From contig NZ_DASQCC010000266.1 of assembly GCF_035634895.1 (NCBI RefSeq), forward strand, positions 54,509 to 118,508: a stretch of DNA of 64,000 nucleotides. The letters are read 5' to 3'. The notes beneath the pieces were generated by a model. It did no database searches. It was not told the DNA's origin and saw only the letters and a program-made list of their open reading frames with translations. This document shows positions 26,077 to 34,451 of the stretch, one piece after another. This DNA is from Actinophytocola sp035634895 (GTDB lineage Bacteria > Actinomycetota > Actinomycetes > Mycobacteriales > Pseudonocardiaceae). Numbering within the stretch: position 1 is the first letter of the stretch; each line of letters opens with the position of its first letter. The position numbers were made by a program, and so were the translations under genes.

Positions 26077-26944
26077 CGTCCTCGCGGCGGGGCATGCCGG
26101 TCTGCGCGCCCCGCTGTGTCGTCGAGACGGCCGCCACCCGCACCGCCCACCTCGTCGCCGCCAGCAGCGACGAGCCGCGGGCCAGCGCGTCGGCCAGCGC
26201 GCCGCAGAACGCGTCGCCCGCGCCCGTCGCGTCGACGGCGTCCACCGGGACGGCAGGCACATGTTCGACCTCGTCGGCCACCACCAGCGCCCCGTCGGCA
26301 CCCAGGGTCACCACGACGGCCGACGGGCCGGTCAGCGACTTCGCCATGGCCGCGGCCTCGTCGATCGTCGTCGGTTCCGGTGCGTCGGCCAGCACGCCCA
26401 GCTCCGAGCGGTTCGGGATCAGGACGTCCACGCGCGCGAGCAGCTCCGCCGGCAGCGAACGGGCCGGCGCCGGATTCAGGAGCACCGTCCCACCGGCCGC
26501 CTCGACGGCCGCGCTCACGGCGTCGAGCGGCACCTCCAGCTGAGCCAGCAACACGGCGGCCGACGACAGCAGCCCGGCGTCGAGCTGCGCCGGACCCAGG
26601 CGCGCGTTGGCGCCCGGGCTCACCGCGATCGTGTTCTCGCCGCCGTCGGCAACCGTGATCAACGCGATGCCGCTCGGCGTGTCCGGCACCTCGTGCAGCC
26701 AGGTGAGGTCCACCCCGGACTCGACGAGGGCGCCGCGGATCGTGGCGGCCAGCTCGTCGTCGCCGACGCAGCCGACGAACGTCACCGGCGACCCCAGCCG
26801 GGCGGCGGCGACCGCCTGGTTGGCACCCTTGCCACCCGGCGCCCGCAGGTGGTCACGGCCGAGCACCGTCTCCCCCGGCGCCGGCAGACCCGCCACCGGC
26901 ACGATGAAGTCGACGTTGCAGCTACCGACGACGACGATGCTCAC
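26066..26944 (-). CDS. rbsK: Ribokinase / PfkB family sugar kinase
   Basis: A 292-residue PfkB kinase with the N-terminal GSCNVDFIV, the substrate motif GGKGANQAVAAARLG, and the C-terminal DATGAGDAFCGAL whose Asp is the catalytic base. It most resembles ribokinase. Start GTG 26944 has GGAG 9 bases upstream; a GTG at 26962 is the alternative. The CUT2 importer 6 kb away could supply its substrate, but they are not co-transcribed. Confidence 0.9.
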   Translation of the reverse strand: MSIVVVGSCNVDFIVPVAGLPAPGETVLGRDHLRAPGGKGANQAVAAARLGSPVTFVGCVGDDELAATIRGALVESGVDLTWLHEVPDTPSGIALITVADGGENTIAVSPGANARLGPAQLDAGLLSSAAVLLAQLEVPLDAVSAAVEAAGGTVLLNPAPARSLPAELLARVDVLIPNRSELGVLADAPEPTTIDEAAAMAKSLTGPSAVVVTLGADGALVVADEVEHVPAVPVDAVDATGAGDAFCGALADALARGSSLLAATRWAVRVAAVSTTQRGAQTGMPRREDVTS

Positions 26945-27017
26945 TTCGCAAGCTCCGTTCACTGCTCATCAAGGCAAGCCCCGTCGGTGACGACGCTCAC
27001 TCCGCAGGCTCCGTTCA
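26941..27017. repeat. Two direct copies of a 21-mer upstream of ribokinase
   Basis: TCACTTCGCAAGCTCCGTTCA (26941-26961) recurs with two changes at 26997-27017, a spacing of 56 bases. The first copy covers the ribokinase start, and the gap to the aldo/keto reductase stop holds nothing else. Confidence 0.5.
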
Positions 27018-27024
27018 GCGGAGA

Positions 27025-28068
<1,044 letters not shown>

Positions 28069-28111
28069 GCTTTTCGGCCTCCTGGAGTTCGAACGCGGGT
28101 ACCGTGATGTT

Positions 28112-28696
28112 ATGTCCGCGCTGGTGAACAACATCGGCTGGATGGGCTGGAACCTGTTCCTGGCCCTGTTACCGCTCGCGCTCGCGAGGGTCCTGTTCGG
28201 CCGCCGCGAACGCCCCCGTTGGGTACTGGTTATGGGCGGCGCGGTGTTCGTCGTGTTCCTGCCCAACGCCCCGTACGTGCTGACTGACGTGCTGCACTTA
28301 CCGCAGGAACTCTCCCTGACCCACGGCAACCACTGGCTGGCCGCGGCCCTCGTGGGCCAGTACCTGTGCCTGTTCGCGACGGGCTTCGCCGCCTACGTGC
28401 TGTCACTCGTCCGACTGGAACGCTGGCTGTCTGACCACGGAGCGTCACGACGCACCGTCCTGAGCGTGGACCTCTCGCTGCATGCACTTTCCGCGGTCGG
28501 CATCGTCCTCGGCCGGGTGTTCCGCTTCAACTCCTGGGACCTGGTGACCAACCCGGGCGGACTGCTCGACCTGGTCCGAGTCCCCCAACCGAGAACGTTC
28601 GCGGTGCTCTTCGTGCTGTTCGTGATCCTGGCCACCGGCGCGACCCTGGCCAGAGCACTCCCAACAATCCTGGACCGCGCGGCAAAGCTGGGCTAA
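28112..28696 (+). CDS. DUF1361 family membrane protein
   Basis: A 194-residue protein with about five to six membrane segments. FLPNAPYVLTDVLHL, GRVFRFNSWD and the SLVRLERWL stretch are features of the DUF1361 family, whose function is unknown. ATG 28112 is preferred over 28067, which would overlap the divergent reductase start. Two TTA leucine codons (28169-28171 and 28298-28300) are unusual in this GC-rich genome and could make translation depend on the rare Leu tRNA (bldA type). Confidence 0.85.
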   Translation: MSALVNNIGWMGWNLFLALLPLALARVLFGRRERPRWVLVMGGAVFVVFLPNAPYVLTDVLHLPQELSLTHGNHWLAAALVGQYLCLFATGFAAYVLSLVRLERWLSDHGASRRTVLSVDLSLHALSAVGIVLGRVFRFNSWDLVTNPGGLLDLVRVPQPRTFAVLFVLFVILATGATLARALPTILDRAAKLG

Positions 28697-28710
28697 GGCC
28701 GCCGGCCAAC

Positions 28711-28900
28711 CCGATTACCAGGCCGGCCAAAACCCACACGGCCCAAACCGGCCCAAACAATCAGCCCGCCACCCAAGCACTGACGCCACCCCCGGTCCAA
28801 CCGGCCTGCACAAAGCCCCGATTGCCAGGCCGGCCCAGACCCCACTCGGCCCAAACCGGCCCCACACAATCAACCCACTACCAAACCCAGCCTCCCCCAC
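28711..28900. repeat. Imperfect tandem duplication between convergent genes
   Basis: A unit beginning CCGATTACCAGGCCGGCC at 28711 is repeated from 28818 as CCGATTGCCAGGCCGGCC, a period of 107 bases. Similarity continues through CGGCCCAAACCGGCCC and CAATCA. The plus strand here is very rich in C and A and poor in T. No gene is seen from 28697 to 28945. Confidence 0.7.
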
Positions 28901-28945
28901 CCCCGCCCGGCCCGGCCCGCCCGCCAAGCCGCAGGCAAACGAACC

Positions 28946-29362
28946 TCAGCCCTCCTGCAAATCCGCCAACGCCTGCTTGACCTTGGACAACTCGGCCTCC
29001 AACTCGGCAAGCCGCTCCTGATGCTGCTGCCGGGCGACATCGAGTACCGACTCGATGGCCTTCGAGATGTCCTCGTGCAGCTCAGCGGCCGCACGAGACA
29101 CGGCAGCGGCCGGAATCTGCAGTCCCTGGACGACCCGGCTGCCGGAGTGCGACAGCTCGGCCTGCCACTCCCCGTCCAACGTGCCCGTCACCGTCAGGGT
29201 CAGCTCGACCGTGCGGGTCTTCCGTGCCGTACTCCCCGGCTTGCGACCGCGCTTGGCGGGCGCCGGAGTCTCGGCCGGCGCGGCTTCGGCGGGCGCGGCC
29301 TCGGCGGGAACAGCCGACTCTTCCGGCTGCTCGGCCGGCTTGCCCTCGGTTACAGGGGACAC
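28946..29362 (-). CDS. DUF6319-like protein with AT-hook-like motif and coiled coil
   Basis: A 138-residue protein in three parts: an Ala/Pro/Glu-rich disordered start, a basic AKRGRKPGSTARKTR segment that resembles an AT-hook, then a beta region (VELTLTVTGTLDGEWQAEL) and a heptad-like helix (HQERLAELEAELSKVKQALADL). I recall this layout from DUF6319 proteins of Pseudonocardiales. It may bind DNA. GTG 29362 is chosen because AAGGAG lies 7 bases upstream. Confidence 0.75.
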   Translation of the reverse strand: MSPVTEGKPAEQPEESAVPAEAAPAEAAPAETPAPAKRGRKPGSTARKTRTVELTLTVTGTLDGEWQAELSHSGSRVVQGLQIPAAAVSRAAAELHEDISKAIESVLDVARQQHQERLAELEAELSKVKQALADLQEG

Positions 29363-29598
29363 CTTCACGCTCCTTCGTCGGGTGAACGCCGCGATATTAG
29401 AACATGCGTTCGCCGGACGCACCCACGGCGCGCCGGGAACCGCAACGGGCATCATCGCGTCTCCCCGTCAAGGGGAATGCGCGGGTCGCCCTCATCGTGA
29501 CGGCGACGGCCCTGGTATTGGCGGGTTGCGTGGCACGCCGGCGGCGGCGTGCCGAGGCCGGCCGGAGCGGGTGGCCCGACGATCGCCCACAGAAGCGG

Positions 29599-30237
29599 CT
29601 AGTCCTTGCGGCCGGTCACCGCGATCGTGGCGCCCAGGCCGATCATCATCAGGCCGCCCGTGCCGCCGACCAGCTCCAGGCGGCGCGGCGAGCGGGCGAA
29701 CCACGCGCGGGCCGTCGACGCCAGTATTGCCCACACGCTGTCCAGCATGAGTGCGATCACCAGGAACACCGCGCCCAACAGCAGCATCTGCAGCGGCACG
29801 TGGCCGGCGGCCGGGTTGGTGAACTGCGGCAGCGCCACCACGAAGAACACGATGTTCTTCGGGTTGGTCGCCCCGACGACGAAGCCGTCCCGCAGCACCC
29901 GGCGCGACGGGAGCACCGTCGGGATGCCGGACGCCAGCGCCTCGGTCACCTTGCGGCGGTGGCGAACCGCCTGCACGCCCAGGTAGACCAGGTACGCGGC
30001 GCCCGCGAACTTGATCACCGTGAACACCACGATGGACCGCTCGACGACCACGCCGACGCCCACCGCCACGGCGATGGCCTGCAGGTAGATGCCGATCGCG
30101 TTGCCGGCGACGGTCAGCAGCGCCTCGCGTCGGCCGACCGACAGGGCCCGGCCGATCGTGAACAGCACGCTGGGGCCCGGCACCGCGATGAGGGCCGTCG
30201 AGAGCAGCGCGAACGCGAGGAACTGGCTGAGCGACAT
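29599..30237 (-). CDS. LysE family amino acid exporter
   Basis: A 212-residue exporter of the RhtB/LysE type with about six membrane helices. VPGPSVLFTIGRALSVGRREAL at the N-terminus and GATNPKNIVFFVVALPQF are diagnostic. The substrate is probably an amino acid or homoserine lactone-like compound. ATG shares one base with the upstream stop (TGATG). The 236 bases between this stop and the DUF6319 start contain only a possible lipoprotein-signal remnant (see findings). Confidence 0.93.
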   Translation of the reverse strand: MSLSQFLAFALLSTALIAVPGPSVLFTIGRALSVGRREALLTVAGNAIGIYLQAIAVAVGVGVVVERSIVVFTVIKFAGAAYLVYLGVQAVRHRRKVTEALASGIPTVLPSRRVLRDGFVVGATNPKNIVFFVVALPQFTNPAAGHVPLQMLLLGAVFLVIALMLDSVWAILASTARAWFARSPRRLELVGGTGGLMMIGLGATIAVTGRKD

Positions 30238-30899
30238 CACGCCGCCGAGGCTAGTTCCCGCCCCATCGCCTCGTCGCGTGTTTTCCTGGCGAGCCCGAGC
30301 GACAGCGTCAGCATCGCCGCTACCGCACTCAGCGCCATCACCCGTTCCACCAGTCCCAACGGGATGAACTCCCACCACGGCCCATAGCCGGCGGCCATCC
30401 GTGCCACCCCGACGAGGATCGCGCCGAACCACGCGAGCGCCACCACGCTGAGGCCACGCGCCGCCAGCCGCCAGCCCGGCCCGTCCGGGAACACCCGGCG
30501 CGCCACCATGATCACCGCGAGGGGCAGGGACACGAAGCCGACCACGCTGGCGTACCGGTGGATCAGCCCGCCGACGCTCGGCCCGAGCGCCCAGTTCGTC
30601 TTGGTGAACGCGACGATCGCCAGCAGGCTCGCCACCCACAGTGCCCCGAGCACGACCGCGCCGTGCCACGGCGCGACGCCCCGGTGCCGCACCACCGCGG
30701 CGAAGCAGAGCACGGACCCCAGCGCGATCAGCAGCACCGCGACGTCGAACAGCCACTTGTTCGAGGTCAGCGCGTACTGGCTGAGCGTGCGCCGAACGGG
30801 GCTGATCTCGCTCGTCGGCGGGATCACGTGCAGCACGAGCATCAGCACGATGCCCGCCACCAGCGTGAGAACGCTGGCCTGCGCGGTTCTGGAGGGCAT
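30237..30899 (-). CDS. DUF998 family membrane protein
   Basis: A 220-residue protein with six hydrophobic segments. SPVRRTLSQYALTSNKWLFD after the first segment matches the start of DUF998 proteins, followed by FTKTNWALGPSVGGLIHRYAS. Function is unknown. It is translationally coupled to the LysE gene by TGATG. Confidence 0.85.
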   Translation of the reverse strand: MPSRTAQASVLTLVAGIVLMLVLHVIPPTSEISPVRRTLSQYALTSNKWLFDVAVLLIALGSVLCFAAVVRHRGVAPWHGAVVLGALWVASLLAIVAFTKTNWALGPSVGGLIHRYASVVGFVSLPLAVIMVARRVFPDGPGWRLAARGLSVVALAWFGAILVGVARMAAGYGPWWEFIPLGLVERVMALSAVAAMLTLSLGLARKTRDEAMGRELASAA

Positions 30900-30971
30900 G
30901 TGACCGAGGCTAGTGTCCCTATGAACAAGGTGAGAAAGACAAAACGGTCATCACGGAGAAGGAGCGGCCCG

Positions 30972-31721
30972 TCAACGCTGCTGGATGAGTGCCGCCACGC
31001 CGTCGAAGATGCGGTCCAGCCCGAAGCGGTAGTCGTGGTCGAGCGCGTCGGCCGGGTCGTCCTCGTCCGCGAAGGCGCCCGCGTCGACGACCGCGTGCAG
31101 CTCGGGGAACTCCGCCGCCGAGGTCAGCTTCTTGATCAACGCGCCGTAGCCGGTGGCCGTCTGCGCGAGCGGGTTGCCCGCGTCGACCGCCGCCGCGATG
31201 TCGCCGGACAGTCCCGCGAAGCTCCGGGTGTAGCTCGTGACCAGCAGGAGCACGGACATCTTCTCGTCCGCCGCCAGCCTGGTCCCGCTGAGCGCGCTCA
31301 GGCCCCACTCCATGAACCGCAGCTGGGACGGCATGATCGGCGCGCCGCTGATCGGGACGCGCAGGATCCACGGGAACCGGCGCAGGGCGGTCAGCTCGAT
31401 CCTCGCCCACCGCTCCATCCGCTCCCGCCACGTGCCCTCCGTCGGCTCGGTGGCCTCCACCTGGCCGAACGCGCGGTCGATCATCAGCCAGAGCAGCTCG
31501 TCCTTCGACGCGACGTACCGGTACAGCGACATCGCCGAGGTGCCCAGCTCGCCGGCGACGCGGCTCATCGAGACCCCGCCGATCCCGTCCGCGGTCGCGA
31601 CCCGGACACCCGCATCGACGATCTGCTCGAGAGACAGCCCCCGCTTCGGCCCCTTGGTCGGCCGCTCACGGATCCCCCACACCATCTCGATGCTGGCCGG
31701 CAGGCCCGTGTCCTCCGTCAT
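30972..31721 (-). CDS. TetR family regulator (TetR C-terminal type)
   Basis: A 249-residue repressor. HTH residues are LEQIVDAGVRVATADGIGGVSMSRVAGELGTSAMSLYRYVASKDELLWLM. The C-terminal half (RFPWILRVPISGAPIMPSQLRFMEWGL) is of the TetR_C type common in regulators of drug exporters. It is divergent from the DrrAB-type exporter at 31827, with a perfect dyad between them. ATG 31721 was taken over the ATG one codon upstream. Confidence 0.92.
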   Translation of the reverse strand: MTEDTGLPASIEMVWGIRERPTKGPKRGLSLEQIVDAGVRVATADGIGGVSMSRVAGELGTSAMSLYRYVASKDELLWLMIDRAFGQVEATEPTEGTWRERMERWARIELTALRRFPWILRVPISGAPIMPSQLRFMEWGLSALSGTRLAADEKMSVLLLVTSYTRSFAGLSGDIAAAVDAGNPLAQTATGYGALIKKLTSAAEFPELHAVVDAGAFADEDDPADALDHDYRFGLDRIFDGVAALIQQR

Positions 31722-31735
31722 CACCCTGACCTTTC

Positions 31736-31755
31736 AATCAGGGATGTCCCTGATT
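31736..31755. promoter_or_regulatory. TetR operator between divergent regulator and exporter
   Basis: AATCAGGGA and TCCCTGATT are perfect 9-base arms around TG, 14 bases upstream of the TetR start. An AT-rich stretch follows (GCAATACAGTTTATCCC) with the repeated halves CTACGCA and GTACGCA, which is probably the exporter promoter. Confidence 0.75.
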
Positions 31756-31826
31756 TACTGCTTATGTCCTACGCAATACAGTTTATCCCGTACGCAGAAG
31801 CTCCTGGAGTCACGTAGGGGGACTCA

Positions 31827-32780
31827 GTGGAACCAGCAATCGAGGCTACCGGCCTCACGAAGTCCTACGGAGAGGTCCGGGTGCTGTCCGGAGTGGACCT
31901 CCGCGTGCCGAGGGGCAGCGTGTTCTCGCTGCTCGGCCCGAACGGCGCCGGCAAGACCACCACGGTACGCATCCTGACCACCCTGACCCCGCCCGACGGC
32001 GGCACCGCGCGGGTCGCCGGGCACGACATCGTCGCCGAGCGCGGGTTGGTGCGCCGCGGCATCAGCCTGACCGGCCAGGACACCGCGCTCGACGAGCTGC
32101 AGACCGGGCGCGAGAACCTGCGGATGATGGCCCGCCTGTGCCGGCTGTCCAAGCGCCGGGCCGCCGCGCGCGCCGACGAGCTGCTCGACCGGTTCGACCT
32201 GGTCGAGGCCGGCGACCGCCGGGTCGGCACGTACTCCGGCGGCATGCGCCGCAGGCTGGACCTGGCGGCGAGCCTGATCGTCCCGCCCGCGGTGATGTTC
32301 CTCGACGAGCCGACGACCGGCCTCGACCCGCGCAGCCGCACCGAGATGTGGACGGTGATCACGGAGCTGACCCGGTCCGGCGTGACGATCTTCCTCACCA
32401 CGCAGTACCTGGAGGAGGCGGACCGGCTCGCCGACCGGATCGCGGTCGTCGACGACGGGCGGGTCGTCGCGGAGGGCACGCCCGAGCAGCTCAAGCAGAA
32501 GGTGTCCGAGCACCGCCTCGACCTGACGCTCGCCGATCACGCCGCGTTCGACCTCGCCGCACGGCGGCTCGGCGAGCGGGCGCTCCTGGCGGACCCGAGC
32601 CAGCTCACGCTGTCCGTCGCCACCGACGGCACCGCGGGACATGTCCGTGCCGTGCTGGACGAGCTCGACCCGGCGCGGCGGGCGATCGACCGGTTCGCCG
32701 TGCACTCCGCGACCCTCGACGACGTGTTCCTGGCACTGACCGGGCACACCACGGAGAAGAAGGAGACGGCCGGTGTCTGA
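31827..32780 (+). CDS. ABC exporter ATPase (DrrA-like), second copy
   Basis: A 317-residue ATPase with Walker A GPNGAGKTT, signature YSGGMRRRLDLA, Walker B VMFLDEPTTGLD and the C-terminal extension ending LDDVFLALTGH. It resembles the protein at 8016 but belongs to a separate TetR-linked unit. GTG start at 31827 follows GTAGGGGGAC. It overlaps the permease gene by 8 bases. Confidence 0.93.
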   Translation: MEPAIEATGLTKSYGEVRVLSGVDLRVPRGSVFSLLGPNGAGKTTTVRILTTLTPPDGGTARVAGHDIVAERGLVRRGISLTGQDTALDELQTGRENLRMMARLCRLSKRRAAARADELLDRFDLVEAGDRRVGTYSGGMRRRLDLAASLIVPPAVMFLDEPTTGLDPRSRTEMWTVITELTRSGVTIFLTTQYLEEADRLADRIAVVDDGRVVAEGTPEQLKQKVSEHRLDLTLADHAAFDLAARRLGERALLADPSQLTLSVATDGTAGHVRAVLDELDPARRAIDRFAVHSATLDDVFLALTGHTTEKKETAGV

Positions 32781-33549
32781 CCTCGCTCTTCGCCCCGCGT
32801 CTCCCGCCGGCGACCTGCTGATCATGGTGCGCCGGGCGGTCCGGTTGTCCATGCGCAACGTCGACGCCCTGATGACCTCGCTCGCGTTGCCGATCATGCT
32901 GATGCTGCTGTTCGTGTACCTGTTCGGCGGTGCCATCGACACCGGCACGGCGTACGTGACCTACGTGGTGCCCGGCGTGATCGTGCTGTGCGCGTCGTTC
33001 GGCGCCTCGCTCACGGCGGTGGCCGTCACGAACGACATGACCAACGGGATCATGGACCGCTTCCGGTCACTGGACGTGCGGGGCACGGCGGTGCTGGGTG
33101 GGCACGTCGCCGCCAGCGCCGGACGCAACCTGGTGTCGACGGCACTGGTGCTCGCGGTCGCGTTCCTGATCGGCTTCCGGCCGTCCGCCTCCGTCGTGGA
33201 CTGGCTGTGCGCCCTCGGGGTGCTGCTGGTCGCGATCCTGGCGCTGTCGTGGGCGTCCGCGGCGGTGGGCCTGCTGGCGAAGTCGCCGGAGGCGGCGGGC
33301 GGGTTCACGTTCTTCGTGATGTTCCTGCCGTACCCGAGCAGCGCGTTCGTGCCGGTGGAGACGATGCCGTCGTGGATCCACGGCTTCGCCGAGCACCAGC
33401 CGTTCACGCCGATCATCGAGTCGCTGCGCGGCTTCCTGCTCGGCACGCCGGTCGGTGACAGCGCGTGGGTCGCGCTCGCGTGGTGCGGCGGGATCCTGGT
33501 GGCCGCGGTCGCGGCGACCGGCGTCCTGTTCCGCCGCCGTACGGCGTAG
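32773..33549 (+). CDS. ABC-2 type exporter permease (DrrB-like), second copy
   Basis: A 258-residue permease with six hydrophobic segments. NDMTNGIMDRFRSLDVRGTAVLGGH and PYPSSAFVPVETMPSWIHGFAEHQPFTP-type stretches are the usual DrrB features (quoted here in parts only as landmarks). It forms an exporter with the preceding ATPase and is probably controlled by the divergent TetR protein. Confidence 0.92.
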   Translation: MSDLALRPASPAGDLLIMVRRAVRLSMRNVDALMTSLALPIMLMLLFVYLFGGAIDTGTAYVTYVVPGVIVLCASFGASLTAVAVTNDMTNGIMDRFRSLDVRGTAVLGGHVAASAGRNLVSTALVLAVAFLIGFRPSASVVDWLCALGVLLVAILALSWASAAVGLLAKSPEAAGGFTFFVMFLPYPSSAFVPVETMPSWIHGFAEHQPFTPIIESLRGFLLGTPVGDSAWVALAWCGGILVAAVAATGVLFRRRTA

Positions 33550-33552
33550 GGA

Positions 33553-33577
33553 AAGGGGGCGCGCGAGGCGCCCCCTT
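33553..33577. terminator. Bidirectional hairpin terminator
   Basis: AAGGGGGCGC (33553-33562) pairs with GCGCCCCCTT (33568-33577) around GCGAG, between the convergent exporter permease and NPP1 genes. Confidence 0.75.
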
Positions 33578-33581
33578 CCTG

Positions 33582-34337
33582 TCATGCGTAGGGGTTGAAG
33601 GCGATGCCGGCCGGCTTGGCCTTGTTGAGGTTGTCGGCGAAGGCGGAGTCCTTGATGGCCAGGCTCGCGCTGCCGTAGTTGGCGGCGACCAGCTTGTCAC
33701 GGATACCGGCCGGGAAGTTGTCCCAGCTGACCAGGGTCGGGTACTGCCAGGTGCCGTAGTGGTTCTCCGGCGTCTCGGTCATGCCGGCGATGCGGAAGCA
33801 GTGCGTGGACAGGCCGTCCTTGTGGTAGATGACGTGCGCGTGGGTGCCGTCCCAGGCCAGCGACGTGCGCGGGTAGGTGTCGTAGTTGCCGTGCTTGGAC
33901 ACCGAGACGTACAGCGCCTGGTCGTTCTGCACCCACACCACGACGTGCTCGATGTCGTGGCGGTGGCCGCAGCAGTCCCAGCCGGGAATCGCCTGGTCCT
34001 TCTCGAAGTACAGGTCGTACAGGTAGGCGCACCAGCCGCTGTCGCACTTCGACCGGGAGTAGGAGTTCGTGTTGTCCAGGTCGGACTGGTCGTGGCAGTT
34101 CCCGTTCAGCGCACCGGAGTTGTTGAGCCCCGGCGCGATCGTGCCGTCGGGCCCGATGGCCGGGGTCGGGTAGCAACCGTCGCCGTCGTAGTCGAAGGCG
34201 GGTTGCCACTTGCCGTCGGCGGCGGCATAGCTCGCCGGCAGCGATCGCGGCGGATCCGCGAAGGCGACACCGGGTATCAGAACGGTCAGCAGGGCGGTGG
34301 TCACGACAACGACCACGGCTCGTTTTCCCACACGCAT
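33582..34337 (-). CDS. Secreted NPP1-like (necrosis-inducing) protein
   Basis: A 251-residue exported protein with a signal peptide ending near AFADPP (27). The NPP1/NLP fold is indicated by the heptapeptide GHRHDIEHVVVW at 124-135, where characterised toxins have GHRHDWE; tryptophan is replaced by isoleucine. Asp and Glu that hold the metal ion remain. Four to six cysteines are present (C55, C81, C98, C103 and the CC pair). Family members from plant-associated microbes lyse dicot membranes or act as elicitors. Activity of this variant is unknown. Confidence 0.88.
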   Translation of the reverse strand: MRVGKRAVVVVVTTALLTVLIPGVAFADPPRSLPASYAAADGKWQPAFDYDGDGCYPTPAIGPDGTIAPGLNNSGALNGNCHDQSDLDNTNSYSRSKCDSGWCAYLYDLYFEKDQAIPGWDCCGHRHDIEHVVVWVQNDQALYVSVSKHGNYDTYPRTSLAWDGTHAHVIYHKDGLSTHCFRIAGMTETPENHYGTWQYPTLVSWDNFPAGIRDKLVAANYGSASLAIKDSAFADNLNKAKPAGIAFNPYA

Positions 34338-34355
34338 CTCGGGGCCCTCTCCGTC

Positions 34356-34390
34356 GACTGCGTTGGCCAGTGCAGGGAACCAACGCAGTC
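34356..34390. promoter_or_regulatory. Inverted repeat just upstream of the NPP1 gene
   Basis: GACTGCGTTGG (34356-34366) and CCAACGCAGTC (34380-34390) are perfect 11-base arms separated by 13 bases, 18 bases before the start codon. It could be an operator or a leader hairpin. Confidence 0.55.
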
Positions 34391-34451
34391 AACGTAAGCC
34401 GGGCCGATCAGGTGCGGTCAACCGCCGAACGTCGGATCAGTGACCATCTGT

